Shown here: piece by piece, positions 35,988 to 44,928 of the stretch
How positions within the stretch are numbered: the first letter of the stretch is position 1
How the letters are laid out: each line of letters begins with the position of its first letter
IMG/VR virus record: IMGVR_UViG_3300025759_000077
Location: 1 to 64,000 of that record
DNA: 64,000 bases
Direction: 5' to 3' (one strand)
Source: a virus
Position numbers and translations under genes: made by a program
Notes under the pieces: model-generated
Told to the model about the DNA's origin: nothing
Seen by the model: the letters and a program-made list of their open reading frames with translations, nothing else
Database searches by the model: none

Positions 35988-37097
35988 ATGGCAAAAACAA
36001 AAAGCGGCAAGTTGTCTATTGCCGATATGAAAAAGTTGATAAACAAGAAAGCAGGCGTTGACGTTGCTTTTTCTTTATCAGATGATAACCCAACAGAGGT
36101 AAACCAGTTTATCCCGACTGGTTGTAGATGGCTTGATGGTATTATCAAGCGTGGTGATTGGGGTGGTATTCCTGTAGGTAAGGTTAGTGAGATTGCTGGT
36201 TTAGAAGCAACTGGTAAATCTTATATGGCAGCACAGATTGCAGGCAATGCTCAAAGAATGGGAATTGATGTTGTTTATTTCGATTCAGAGAACTCTATTG
36301 ATCCTGGTTTCTTGGAGAATGCTGGGTGTGATATTGAAAGATTGCTTTATGTTCAGGCAAGTTCAGTAGAGTTTGTATTGGAAACTATTGAGAGTTTATT
36401 GGCAAACAACGATAGTCAGATGCTTTTCATCTGGGATAGTATGGCACTTACACCATCTGTTTCTGATATTGAGTCGGACTTCAACCCACTCTCTACGATG
36501 GCGGTAAAACCTCGTATTCTTTCTAAGGGTATGTCTAAGTTGATTCAGCCGATTGCAAATACAAAGTCAACTTTGCTTATTCTAAATCAGTTGAAGACCA
36601 ACATTACAAGGAATACAGCAGAGGCGTTGACAACCCCTTACTTTACCCCAGGTGGTAAAGCACTTGCTTATTCCTACTCTTTGCGCATCTGGTTGACAGC
36701 ACGCAAGGGTAAGTCATCTTTCATCTTTGATGATAAGGGATTTAGAATTGGTACAGAGGTTAAGGCAAAGATTGAGAAATCCCGCTTTGGAACTCAAGGA
36801 CGTAACTGCGCTTTCAAGATTTTGTGGGCAGGTGAGCAAGTCAAGATCATGGACAAGGAAAGTTGGTTTGAGGCAATCAAGTCATCTGATAAACTAACAA
36901 ATGCAGGTGCTTGGTTTACTTTACATCATGATGATGGAACGCAAGATAAGTTCCAATCGAAACAGTGGTTGGAAAAGTTGGAAAATGAAAAATTTTATAA
37001 CACAGTACAGAAGTTGTTAGAAGAAGAAGTAGTAATGAAGTTTGACAAGCGTATTGGCGATTCAAGCGATTTTTATGAGGATAAGGAGGAGAAGTAA
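35988..37097 (+). CDS. uvsX: RecA/UvsX recombinase
   Basis: 369 residues. Walker A is GLEATGKSY (about 69-77), followed by the VVYFDSENSIDP segment containing the catalytic glutamate, and MLFIWDSMALTPS as Walker B; LLILNQLKTN matches the RecA polymerisation/ATP-sensing region. The enzyme forms filaments on ssDNA and drives strand exchange in recombination-dependent replication. It overlaps the 45-residue basic gene by one base (TAATG). Length is typical for the T4 UvsX family (391). Confidence 0.9.
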   Translation: MAKTKSGKLSIADMKKLINKKAGVDVAFSLSDDNPTEVNQFIPTGCRWLDGIIKRGDWGGIPVGKVSEIAGLEATGKSYMAAQIAGNAQRMGIDVVYFDSENSIDPGFLENAGCDIERLLYVQASSVEFVLETIESLLANNDSQMLFIWDSMALTPSVSDIESDFNPLSTMAVKPRILSKGMSKLIQPIANTKSTLLILNQLKTNITRNTAEALTTPYFTPGGKALAYSYSLRIWLTARKGKSSFIFDDKGFRIGTEVKAKIEKSRFGTQGRNCAFKILWAGEQVKIMDKESWFEAIKSSDKLTNAGAWFTLHHDDGTQDKFQSKQWLEKLENEKFYNTVQKLLEEEVVMKFDKRIGDSSDFYEDKEEK

Positions 37098-37234
37098 TGA
37101 ACCCATCTAAAAAGGGCGCACGTAAGAAGATAAGCAGAAAAAAGACAAATCAAGGAAACGGAACTTTCAGTAAGAAGTTCCACAACAAGCGATCAAAAAC
37201 ATACAAGAAGCGATACAGAGGACAAGGGAAATGA
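37097..37234 (+). CDS. 45-residue highly basic protein
   Basis: A short frame from ATG 37097 to TGA 37234, linked by one base to RecA and by four (ATGA) to the FEN gene, with AGGAGG upstream. The product begins MNPSKKGARKKISRKK and ends KKRYRGQGK; nearly half of the residues are Lys or Arg. It probably binds nucleic acid, perhaps assisting recombination or coating DNA/RNA. No family is recognised, though its position between two replication genes is telling. Confidence 0.7.
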   Translation: MNPSKKGARKKISRKKTNQGNGTFSKKFHNKRSKTYKKRYRGQGK

Positions 37235-38190
37235 CAGAGAGATCTCTAATAATTGACGGCACAAATATATTCTACAGAGCATATGTAGTAAATCCATCTT
37301 TATCTAACAGCGGTTTACCCGTTGGCGGGTTGGTTGGTTTTTTAAAGTCATTACAAAAACTTATTAGAGAGATGAAACCAACTAAGGTTTTCGTTTGTTG
37401 GGATGGGGCAGGCGGGTCTTCACGACGAAGGTCCGTTGTGTCCTCATACAAGGAAGGTAGAAAGGCAATTAGGTTGAATAGATCTACAGGTGTTTCACTT
37501 TCTTTGGAAGAGGAAAACCAAAGCAAGTTACGTCAGATAATGCGTTTATTTGAGTATCTTGATAATTTACCTCTCATTCAGTTGATGCACGATGGTGTTG
37601 AGGCAGATGACATGATTTCTATTTTGTGTCAGGAGTTGAGAGGCGAGCAAAAAATAATTGTTTCAAGCGATAAAGATTTTTATCAATTGTTGGATGATGA
37701 GACAATTATTTATCGTCCAGTGCAAGCAGTATTCAAAACTAAAAAGGATATTGTGGAGGAGTTTCAGATTCATCCAAACAACTTTGCCCTAGCAAGAGCG
37801 GTTAGTGGTGATAAGAGTGATAATTTACAAGGTGTTAAAGGTGCAGGGTTGAAGACCCTAGCAAAGCGTTTCCCCTTTTTGGTAGAGGAAAAAGATTATA
37901 GTTTGACTGATTTGGTTGATGCGTGTGAGGAAACAGAGAACAAGTTAAAGATCCATGAAGGCATTCTTGACAACTACGACAAGATCCTAAAGAACTACAA
38001 GATTATGCAACTATACGTCCCGAATGTTTCATTCCAGGTGAGAGATATAGTAAAGAATGCAAAAGAGAACTATTCAAGATATTACAATAAAACAGAGATT
38101 GTTAAGATGATGTTTACGGATGGTTTCCCACAGATCAGTTGGACAGACCTTTTTGCTCACTCAAACAGGATTGCTTCCATAAAGGACTAA
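37231..38190 (+). CDS. 5'-3' exonuclease / flap endonuclease (RNase H-like, FEN)
   Basis: 319 residues. LIIDGTNIFYRAYV at the start, VFVCWDGAGGSSRRRSVVSSYKEGRK, GVEADDMISIL and SSDKDFYQLL carry the conserved acidic residues of the FEN/T4 RNase H family; an SGDKSDNLQGVKGAGLKTLAKRF helix-hairpin-helix follows (about 190-212). It removes RNA primers and flaps on the lagging strand. The gene overlaps the basic 45-residue gene. T4 RNase H is 305 residues, a close match. Confidence 0.88.
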   Translation: MTERSLIIDGTNIFYRAYVVNPSLSNSGLPVGGLVGFLKSLQKLIREMKPTKVFVCWDGAGGSSRRRSVVSSYKEGRKAIRLNRSTGVSLSLEEENQSKLRQIMRLFEYLDNLPLIQLMHDGVEADDMISILCQELRGEQKIIVSSDKDFYQLLDDETIIYRPVQAVFKTKKDIVEEFQIHPNNFALARAVSGDKSDNLQGVKGAGLKTLAKRFPFLVEEKDYSLTDLVDACEETENKLKIHEGILDNYDKILKNYKIMQLYVPNVSFQVRDIVKNAKENYSRYYNKTEIVKMMFTDGFPQISWTDLFAHSNRIASIKD

Positions 38191-38210
38191 TTATATTCGG
38201 AGGTTTTGAG

Positions 38211-38486
38211 ATGAAAAATTTCAAAGAAATGGTATATAAAAATCTTTTTGAGGCAAAGCACAATAAGATGAATGAGCAGGAAAATAAAACTCCTGATAAA
38301 TTCCAGGTTGGAACTAGAGTAGTTCACACACCAACAGGCGATCATGGCGAAGTAATGGAGCGTGATCTTGGTGGTCCACAAGTTCTAGTAAAGTTTGATA
38401 ATGATGGTGAAAAATCAGTAAGTCATATAGATCTAGAATTAGAAACAGTAAAATCAGAAGATCCTGCTGACTATTCAGCAAATTAA
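38211..38486 (+). CDS. Small protein with capsid-targeting-like N-terminus and SH3-like core
   Basis: 91 residues from ATG 38211, chosen because CGGAGG lies 9 bases upstream. The N-terminus MKNFKEMVYKNLFE/A looks like a prohead-targeting propeptide with an LFE/A cut site. Residues 35-75 (GTRVVHTPTGDHGEVMERDLGG..., VLVKFDNDGEK) read as a small KOW/SH3-like beta barrel. An internal head protein is inferred; it sits oddly among replication genes. Confidence 0.55.
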   Translation: MKNFKEMVYKNLFEAKHNKMNEQENKTPDKFQVGTRVVHTPTGDHGEVMERDLGGPQVLVKFDNDGEKSVSHIDLELETVKSEDPADYSAN

Positions 38487-38492
38487 TATCAC

Positions 38493-38521
38493 TTGACATC
38501 AATAACCATTCTTGCTATAGT
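38493..38521 (+). promoter_or_regulatory. Early promoter of helicase gene
   Basis: TTGACA (38493-38498), 17-base spacer, TATAGT (38516-38521), in the gap before the helicase start at 38546. Confidence 0.75.
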
Positions 38522-38545
38522 GGTAGACCCAACAAAAGGTGATCT

Positions 38546-39922
38546 ATGCGTACAAGCGAGAAGGTGGACTTTTCAAAGTTCGGTAATATGTTTCAAGAGA
38601 ATCTTGCCAAACTTATCCTTATGGATAGGGCATACTCTGACCAGATTGGCGAGGTCCTTGAAACTGAGTATTTTGAAACGAAATATTTGAAAAGGTTCAC
38701 AAATCTAATTTATCAATATAAAGAAAAGTATGAGGTTCATCCGTCGATGAACCTCATGGCGTCTCTAATCAATACAGAGATGGACAAGGAAGACGACTTG
38801 GTAATCAAGCAAGTTCGTGATTTCCTTATTCGTATTCACTCAGACCCAGCAGTGCAGGGCGAGGAATACATCAAAGATACTGCTTTGGACTTTTGTAAGA
38901 AGCAGAAACTAAAAGAAGCAATCGTAAAATCAGTTCGTCTTTTGGAGAAATCTTCATTTGACGAGATTAGTGATTTGATTAACGAAGCACTCAAGTTAGG
39001 TCAGTCAAATGATTTTGGTTATCATTATATTAAAGATTTTGAGAAGCGATTTGAGGTAAAGGTTCGTAGTCCTATGACAACAGGATGGAAGACCTTTGAT
39101 GACCTAATGCAAGGTGGACTTGGTGCTGGCGAACTTGGTGTTGCTATGGCAGGTACTGGAGCAGGAAAGAGTCATATTCTTGTACACTTAGGTGCTCAAG
39201 CATTGAAAGAAAAGAAAACTGTGGTACACTATACTCTGGAACTTTCCGAGACAGTTGTTGCTCGACGGTATGATTCATGTATCACAGGTGTAAAACTAAA
39301 AGACCTAAATGTATTCAAGGATAATATTCTGGAAGTTGTAAAAGATATTGAGGGGACTTTGATTGTAAAAGAGTATCCAACTCGATCTATCTCAACAACA
39401 GCAATTAAGAATCACCTTTCTAAATTGAAGATGCGTGGTGTTGAACCAGATATTATTATTGTTGATTATGCAGATTTGATCAACCCAAAAAAGAGTTATG
39501 GCGAAAAACGACACGATTTAGAATCAATTTATGAGGAATTACGAGGAATTGCGCAAGAGCATAAATGCCCAATTTGGACCGTTTCTCAGACGAATAGGAC
39601 AGGGTACAACGCAGAACTTGTCACAATGGAGTCAATTTCGGAGGCTTTTTCCAAATGTTTTGTTGCCGACTTCATATTTACTCTATCCCGAACTACCGAG
39701 GATAAAAACAACAATACAGGAAGGTTCTTTGTGGCTAAAAATCGTTTCGGTCCAGACGGCTTAATTTACCCAGTCAAGATGGATACAAGTAATGTAAAGA
39801 TTTCTGTTGAGCAGAATTCTATTGATCCGTCCGCTGTTGGCAAGAACGCTGCAAAAGAACAAAAAGATATGTTGAGACAAAAATATAAGGAATTGCAACA
39901 AGAAATGAAAGGAGATAAATAA
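38546..39922 (+). CDS. Replicative DnaB-type helicase (gp41-like)
   Basis: 458 residues. An N-terminal helical domain is followed by the RecA-like core: GTGAGKSHILVHLGAQAL as Walker A (about 202-209), a TVVHYTLELSE segment, ARRYDSCITGV, IIIVDYADLI as Walker B (about 307-316), and a TVSQTNR sensor. It unwinds duplex DNA at the fork and loads the primase. Length matches T4 gp41 (475). The C-terminus is a Lys/Glu tail. It overlaps the RNR start by one base. Confidence 0.9.
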   Translation: MRTSEKVDFSKFGNMFQENLAKLILMDRAYSDQIGEVLETEYFETKYLKRFTNLIYQYKEKYEVHPSMNLMASLINTEMDKEDDLVIKQVRDFLIRIHSDPAVQGEEYIKDTALDFCKKQKLKEAIVKSVRLLEKSSFDEISDLINEALKLGQSNDFGYHYIKDFEKRFEVKVRSPMTTGWKTFDDLMQGGLGAGELGVAMAGTGAGKSHILVHLGAQALKEKKTVVHYTLELSETVVARRYDSCITGVKLKDLNVFKDNILEVVKDIEGTLIVKEYPTRSISTTAIKNHLSKLKMRGVEPDIIIVDYADLINPKKSYGEKRHDLESIYEELRGIAQEHKCPIWTVSQTNRTGYNAELVTMESISEAFSKCFVADFIFTLSRTTEDKNNNTGRFFVAKNRFGPDGLIYPVKMDTSNVKISVEQNSIDPSAVGKNAAKEQKDMLRQKYKELQQEMKGDK

Positions 39923-41781
39923 TGCAAATAGCGTCAGAAATTCTGTCAGATATCACAGTGCATATGAAATATGCGAAGTATATCCCCGAAAAGCAACGTA
40001 GGGAAAATTGGGTTGAACTTTGTACTCGTAATAGAGACATGCATATTAAGAAATACCCAGAGTTGAAAGAAGAAATTACCCAAGTGTATGAAAACTTTGT
40101 CATACCAAAGAAGGTTTTGCCTTCAATGAGATCAATGCAGTTTGCTGGTAAACCAATTGAGGTTGCCCCAAACCGTGTATATAACTGCGCTTATATGCCA
40201 ATCGATCACCCTGATGCTTTTGCAGAGTGTATGTTCCTTTTATTAGGTGGAACTGGCGTTGGTTTTTCTGTCCAGGCACACCATGTTGAGAAACTACCAG
40301 AGATCCGCAAGCCAAACCCAAAGCGTACTCGTCGTTTCTTAGTATCTGATTCTATTGAGGGATGGGCAGATGCTGTTAAGGCACTTGTTTATTCTTACTT
40401 CAAGGGCACATCTAAACTTCGTTTTGATTTCAGCGATATTCGTCCAAAGGGCGCTCGTCTTGTAACCTCTGGTGGTAAGGCACCAGGACCCCAACCACTA
40501 CGTGAGTGCTTGGTAAAGGTTGAGGGCATTCTTTCAGAGAAGGCAAATGGTGACAAACTTGAAACAATTGAAGTTCATGATATGATTTGTCATATTGCTG
40601 ATGCTGTTTTAGCAGGCGGTATTCGTCGTGCAGCACTTATTTCACTCTTCTCAGCAGATGATGATGAAATGATTGCAGCAAAGTCAGGAAGTTGGTGGGA
40701 GACAAATCCACAGCGAGGCAGAGCAAACAACTCCGCAGTAATTCTACGACACAAAGTTGATAAAGAATACTTTATGTCACTTTGGGATCGTATTAAAAAG
40801 TCAGGTTCAGGCGAGCCAGGAATTTATCTATCAAATGATAAGGATTGGGGTACCAACCCATGTTGCGAGATTGCTCTTCGTCCTTACCAGTTTTGTAACT
40901 TAACAGAGGTAAATGCTTCAGATTTAGAAGATCAGGAAGAGTATGAGTCCCGTGTTAAGGCAGCAGCGTTTCTAGGTACCCTACAAGCGGGTTATACGGA
41001 CTTTCACTACCTACGCGATGTATGGCGTCGAAACACTGAGAAAGACGCTCTCATCGGCGTCTCAATGACAGGAATCGGGTCTGGTGCTGTTCTCAACTTG
41101 GATATGGAAGCAGCAGCAAAAGCAGTCAAAGAAGAGAATAGCAGGGTTGCAAATCTAATTGGTATTCGTGAGGCAGCGAGAACTACTTGTGTAAAACCAG
41201 CAGGCACAACCTCACTAACATTAGGCACTTCTTCAGGCATTCATGCTTGGCATAATGATTACTACATTCGTCGCATTCGTGTTGGTAAGAATGAAGCAAT
41301 TTACAACTACTTATCACTGGCACATGAGGAATTGATTGAAGATGAATATTTTAGACCCCACGACACTGCTGTTATCTCTATTCCACAAAAGGCTCCAGAA
41401 GGAGCAATTTACCGAACAGAATCAGCCATGTCCATGCTCAAGCGAGTGGCAAAGGTCTCAAACGAGTGGGTTAGGAAAGGTCATAGAAAAGGTCAAAACA
41501 CTCACAACGTTTCCGCAACTGTAAGCATTCGTGAGTCCGAATGGGCAGATGTTGGAGAGTGGATGTGGGAAAACCGCGATGTTTATAATGGTCTTTCAGT
41601 TCTACCTTACGATGGTGGTAATTACGATCAGGCACCATTTGAGGATTGCTCTAAAGAAACTTATGAGGTTATGCTTCAGTCATTAACTAAAGTTGATCTA
41701 AATAATGTTTACGAAGCAGAGGACAACACTGATTTATCAGGCGAGTTGGCTTGTGCAGGCGGTGCTTGCGAAGTAGTATAA
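39922..41781 (+). CDS. nrdJ: Class II (B12-dependent) ribonucleotide reductase
   Basis: 619 residues, the monomeric adenosylcobalamin-dependent type. YNCAYMP holds redox Cys C89, LLLGGTGVGFSV and SGGKAPGPQPL are typical, NPCCEI gives N312, thiyl C314 and E316, and YQFCNL supplies C325; the C-terminal shuttle pair is C611/C616 (CAGGAC). It makes deoxynucleotides without a separate radical subunit, needs cobalamin from the host and works anaerobically as well. A terminator follows. T4 uses class I enzymes instead. Confidence 0.92.
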   Translation: MQIASEILSDITVHMKYAKYIPEKQRRENWVELCTRNRDMHIKKYPELKEEITQVYENFVIPKKVLPSMRSMQFAGKPIEVAPNRVYNCAYMPIDHPDAFAECMFLLLGGTGVGFSVQAHHVEKLPEIRKPNPKRTRRFLVSDSIEGWADAVKALVYSYFKGTSKLRFDFSDIRPKGARLVTSGGKAPGPQPLRECLVKVEGILSEKANGDKLETIEVHDMICHIADAVLAGGIRRAALISLFSADDDEMIAAKSGSWWETNPQRGRANNSAVILRHKVDKEYFMSLWDRIKKSGSGEPGIYLSNDKDWGTNPCCEIALRPYQFCNLTEVNASDLEDQEEYESRVKAAAFLGTLQAGYTDFHYLRDVWRRNTEKDALIGVSMTGIGSGAVLNLDMEAAAKAVKEENSRVANLIGIREAARTTCVKPAGTTSLTLGTSSGIHAWHNDYYIRRIRVGKNEAIYNYLSLAHEELIEDEYFRPHDTAVISIPQKAPEGAIYRTESAMSMLKRVAKVSNEWVRKGHRKGQNTHNVSATVSIRESEWADVGEWMWENRDVYNGLSVLPYDGGNYDQAPFEDCSKETYEVMLQSLTKVDLNNVYEAEDNTDLSGELACAGGACEVV

Positions 41782-41807
41782 TCGCTTTACAGCATCTAAG
41801 TAGATGG

Positions 41808-41840
41808 AAGGCATGAGGTTTTTATCTCATGCCTTTCTAT
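41808..41840 (+). terminator. Rho-independent terminator after RNR
   Basis: AAGGCATGAG (41808-41817) pairs with CTCATGCCTT (41826-41835), 10 bp, loop GTTTTTAT, followed by TCTATTTATT. The T-rich end is shared with the late motif of the next gene. Confidence 0.8.
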
Positions 41841-41850
41841 TTATTATATC
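41837..41850 (+). promoter_or_regulatory. Late-promoter-like motif before virion protein 41868
   Basis: CTATTTATTATATC, 31 bases before the ATG, directly overlapping the T-rich tail of the RNR terminator, so early transcription ends where late transcription starts. Confidence 0.6.
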
Positions 41851-41867
41851 ACCTACAGGTAAAATAA

Positions 41868-43400
41868 ATGGCAACATCAGGATTTTCTTATAAACCACTA
41901 AAAAACATAACTATTGGCGATCCCGGTGGTTCACAACAAACTTCTTTTGGCGAGTTGAGAGTTGAATCTCTAACTCCATCTGCTCAAGCAGATTTTGTTT
42001 ACACAGTCAACGAGAAGATTGTTACACCAATCAATTATGCTGGCGGCGGTGTTTATCAAGAAGATGGTTATGCCGTTGCCACAAGTTCAACAAATGCAAA
42101 TGGTTCTGGTGGTGTTCAACTCCGCAGAGGTCTAAAATACTCAGCAGGTCAAGGTTCTTTATTTAGAGGGACTGCTCTTTTTGACACACCAGTAGACGGC
42201 AACATCCAAATTATTGGTCTTGGTAATGGTGAGTGTGGTTACTTTTTTGGTTACCTCAACGAAAACTTTGCTATTTTACACCAAGACACTTCCAAGAGAG
42301 AGATCAGAAAATTTACTATTACAACAGGAGCAGGTACAGAAGATGTTACTGTAACCCTTGATGGCGATTCTATTGTTGTTCCATGCACTGGTGCGGGGGA
42401 CACAACACAAACTGCTTACCAACTTTCCCTTGCTGACTACACAAATGTAGGCGATGGTTGGCAAGTTGATGTTGTTGGGTCAGATTTATTTTTCCTTTCT
42501 GCTCGTGCTGAACCTTACAGCGGTTCTTATTCATTAGCAGGTGCTTCAATTGTAGCAACACCATCACAGGTTTCCGAAGGTGTTGCTCCTTCGTCAGATG
42601 TTTATCTTCAATCTGCATGGAATTACGATAAGATGGACGGCACAGGTCCAAGTGGAATGGTTTTGAATCCACAAAGAGGTAATGTCTTCCAGATTGGTTT
42701 TCAATATTTAGGTCAAGGTAATGCTTTCTTCTCTATCGAAGATGAAAATACCGGTAGACTGGCTTTAGTTCACCAAATTAAAAATGCAAATAATAGAACC
42801 ACACCAGTTCTAAGAAACCCAAATGTAAGTGGATTAGTTGCTTCAACAAACACAACTGCTACAACAAGTGTCGAAGTTCGTTGTGCTTCTATGGCAACTT
42901 TTACAGAGGGCGAATTCGTAACATTAGACCCAAAATTTGCTCATGTAAGAACTTTCGATTCAACGGACACTTCTGGAGATTTCAGGGGTCTTGTCGCTCT
43001 AAAAGTAAATCGTGTTTTCCATAATCAATCTTGCTTTGGCGAGTTGGACCTTTTAAGTATTAGTGCTACTAATGCTGCTGGTTCAACGACACCAAAACCA
43101 TTCACTATCGGCATTTTCAGAGGTGTTGAAATAACTGGAGATGTAAACTTTATTGAAGTAAATGGTGGTTCAAGCACAGTTTCCTATGCTGATTTAGGGA
43201 CTGCTGGCGGTACTGGTTTGGTAATTTCTCAAAATGAACCATTATTCACTTTTGGTGTTAATGGCGGTGGATCAAACACAATTGATTTGACAGATTTAGA
43301 AATTGTTAGCACCGCTGGCGAAGTCCTTGTTATCGGTTTTAGGTCGGACGATGCTGTTTCCGACAACACCTTGAGTGTAAACTGGTTTGAGCAGCAATAG
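41868..43400 (+). CDS. Late virion/fibre-type protein, function unknown
   Basis: 510 residues, beta-rich with many Gly, Thr, Ser and Asn, few charged helices. It begins MATSGFSYKPLKNITIGDPGG and contains a QIGFQYLGQGNAFFSIEDENTG segment (about 275-300) and a C-terminal LVIGFRSDDA strand. Such composition fits a tail fibre, head fibre or adhesin. It has its own late motif and is placed before the lysis pair. No family could be named. Confidence 0.5.
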   Translation: MATSGFSYKPLKNITIGDPGGSQQTSFGELRVESLTPSAQADFVYTVNEKIVTPINYAGGGVYQEDGYAVATSSTNANGSGGVQLRRGLKYSAGQGSLFRGTALFDTPVDGNIQIIGLGNGECGYFFGYLNENFAILHQDTSKREIRKFTITTGAGTEDVTVTLDGDSIVVPCTGAGDTTQTAYQLSLADYTNVGDGWQVDVVGSDLFFLSARAEPYSGSYSLAGASIVATPSQVSEGVAPSSDVYLQSAWNYDKMDGTGPSGMVLNPQRGNVFQIGFQYLGQGNAFFSIEDENTGRLALVHQIKNANNRTTPVLRNPNVSGLVASTNTTATTSVEVRCASMATFTEGEFVTLDPKFAHVRTFDSTDTSGDFRGLVALKVNRVFHNQSCFGELDLLSISATNAAGSTTPKPFTIGIFRGVEITGDVNFIEVNGGSSTVSYADLGTAGGTGLVISQNEPLFTFGVNGGGSNTIDLTDLEIVSTAGEVLVIGFRSDDAVSDNTLSVNWFEQQ

Positions 43401-43404
43401 AAAA

Positions 43405-43418
43405 CTATTTAACTTACG
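43405..43418 (+). promoter_or_regulatory. Late-promoter-like motif before lysis pair
   Basis: CTATTTAACTTACG, 25 bases before the ATG at 43430, followed by ACGAGGAA as ribosome binding site. Confidence 0.55.
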
Positions 43419-43429
43419 AGGAATGAAAA

Positions 43430-43714
43430 ATGTCTGAAGAAAAGATAAACAACGCAGTTGAGTTTGCTGAACTCAAAGGTTCACTCAAAAGAATTGAAGA
43501 TGTTATTATGACAATAAAAGAAAAAAATGAGGAAATGGCTGGTGATATTACCAAGATCAAAGAAGCAATCTACAACCCAGATCAAGGCATTTACTCTCGT
43601 CTAAAAGAACTTGAAGCATGGAAAGCAAACATGAGTAAAGTTCTTTGGATTGGCGCAACCGGAGTTATTGGTTCTATTGGTGTTGCAATCTGGGAAGTTT
43701 TAAAAAACACATAA
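43430..43714 (+). CDS. Holin-like coiled-coil protein (XhlA-type layout)
   Basis: 94 residues: a Lys/Glu coiled coil (about 8-65) followed by one hydrophobic C-terminal span (VLWIGATGVIGSIGVAIWEVL, about 70-90). This layout is typical of XhlA/hemolysin-type holin partners, located next to endolysins. The endolysin gene follows after 9 bases. The holin role is an inference from layout and context. Confidence 0.6.
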   Translation: MSEEKINNAVEFAELKGSLKRIEDVIMTIKEKNEEMAGDITKIKEAIYNPDQGIYSRLKELEAWKANMSKVLWIGATGVIGSIGVAIWEVLKNT

Positions 43715-43723
43715 GGATATAAA

Positions 43724-44650
43724 ATGTTACTAAAAAAAGGTTCATCCGGTCATCAAGTAGTCGAACTACAAGAGGGACTTGAAGCATTAGGTTACGAATT
43801 AGGTGCCTGTGATGGCGCTTTTGGTCCAGCAACAGAAAAAGAAGTTAAAAAGTTCCAAGCAGAAAATGGACTAAAAGCAGATGGTTTAGCAGGTAAAGGA
43901 ACAATTGGCAAACTAAATGAGTTGCTAAATGCTAGAAATATTGAGATCCAAGTTGGCGAAGATGATCAAAATGAAGAGGACTTACCACCAGACGAAAAGT
44001 TGAGTTGGGTAAAATGCCCAGCAGATAAGTTCCCAGGCAGAGCAGGTTACACCCGTGTAACACTCCGTTCAGATGCCGCAGGGGCATACAACGCTCTCTA
44101 TCAAGAGGTTCAGGACTTAGGCGGTTACTTAACTTCAGCAGGCGGTAGAAGAGGTTTAGCATCCAAAGCAGGAGCCGCACGATCTAAGAAATCAATGCAT
44201 TATGTAGGTTTAGCATTTGACATGGCACTGCCAACAGGTATGTACAAACCAGAGAAAGACCCTTATGTTATTGAAGATGTTGGCAATCGTCGCTGGAAGG
44301 TCTGGATGAGATGTGATAAGGGCGAGGAAATGACCATCGAAGGAACTTATGTAACTCGTTCAGGCGGTAAGACAAAGTTGAATAAAAAAGAAGTGACAGG
44401 AACATTTGTAGATTTCACAGCACTCGCTCTAAAACATGGTTTTCATTCCATTCGTGCCCGTAGTTCATTTTTTAGAGGCGGTTCCTATGGTGGAGCAGAA
44501 TGGTGGCATTTCCAGTATGAAAGAGCACTTACAAGAGGCGAATCTACTTTTGGTGAAGAACTACTAAAAGTTTACCCACTCGCCAAAGCAAAGCGATTTG
44601 TTTACTGGAACCAGTCAAAAGATTGTGTTTTCGGAAAGAACTGGTTTTAG
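43724..44650 (+). CDS. Endolysin: peptidoglycan-binding domain plus M15-type peptidase
   Basis: 308 residues, no signal peptide. Residues about 5-67 form a PG_binding_1 domain (VVELQEGLEALGYELG...FGPATEKEVKKFQAENGLKADG). Residues about 105-280 carry an M15-like zinc peptidase: SMHYVGLAFDMALP supplies H and D, and EWWHFQYE the last zinc histidine. It cleaves peptide crosslinks in the cell wall at lysis. A holin-like gene precedes it under the same late motif. Confidence 0.85.
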   Translation: MLLKKGSSGHQVVELQEGLEALGYELGACDGAFGPATEKEVKKFQAENGLKADGLAGKGTIGKLNELLNARNIEIQVGEDDQNEEDLPPDEKLSWVKCPADKFPGRAGYTRVTLRSDAAGAYNALYQEVQDLGGYLTSAGGRRGLASKAGAARSKKSMHYVGLAFDMALPTGMYKPEKDPYVIEDVGNRRWKVWMRCDKGEEMTIEGTYVTRSGGKTKLNKKEVTGTFVDFTALALKHGFHSIRARSSFFRGGSYGGAEWWHFQYERALTRGESTFGEELLKVYPLAKAKRFVYWNQSKDCVFGKNWF

Positions 44651-44653
44651 TTC

Positions 44654-44682
44654 TTGACATAGACCCCAAGATCACCTATAAT
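44654..44682 (+). promoter_or_regulatory. Early promoter before gene 44701
   Basis: TTGACA (44654-44659), 17-base spacer, TATAAT (44677-44682). GATCA and TGATC flank the -10, a small inverted repeat. The -35 lies right after the endolysin stop. Confidence 0.8.
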
Positions 44683-44700
44683 TGATCAAGCGAGGTCGAG

Positions 44701-44907
44701 ATGAAAAGATTCCAATTTGTAATTCATAATCCAAAAACAGAAGAAGTAAAGATGCGAAACATCGAAAGGCGAAATTTTGATGAAGCCGTAGTAGATGCCC
44801 GTATTTATGCCCGTAGTGAATGGGAAAACACAGGAGAACAATGGTTCTTAGTTGCTGTTTACGACATGGATTATCAATTTGACCTCTCAAGACCGACAAG
44901 GGGGTGA
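44701..44907 (+). CDS. Small protein, function unknown
   Basis: 68 residues, mixed charge. FQFVIHNPKTEEVKMRNIERRNFDEAVVDARIYA followed by WFLVAVYDMDY suggests one alpha/beta domain. It is the first gene after an early promoter and probably one of the host-takeover or accessory early proteins. The last codons take part in an inverted repeat that continues downstream. Confidence 0.5.
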   Translation: MKRFQFVIHNPKTEEVKMRNIERRNFDEAVVDARIYARSEWENTGEQWFLVAVYDMDYQFDLSRPTRG

Positions 44908-44928
44908 TTTCCATTAGGTCGAGGTCAA
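44879..44928 (+). other. Inverted repeat / structured region at the end of gene 44701
   Basis: TTGACCTC (44879-44886) is the exact complement of GAGGTCAA (44921-44928); a shorter GACC/GGTC pair lies inside. The 76-base gap that follows the gene (44908-44983) is unusually GC-rich (for example GCAGGGCGGCACGGGG) and holds no gene that I can support. It may be a structured leader or an early transcript end. Confidence 0.35.
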
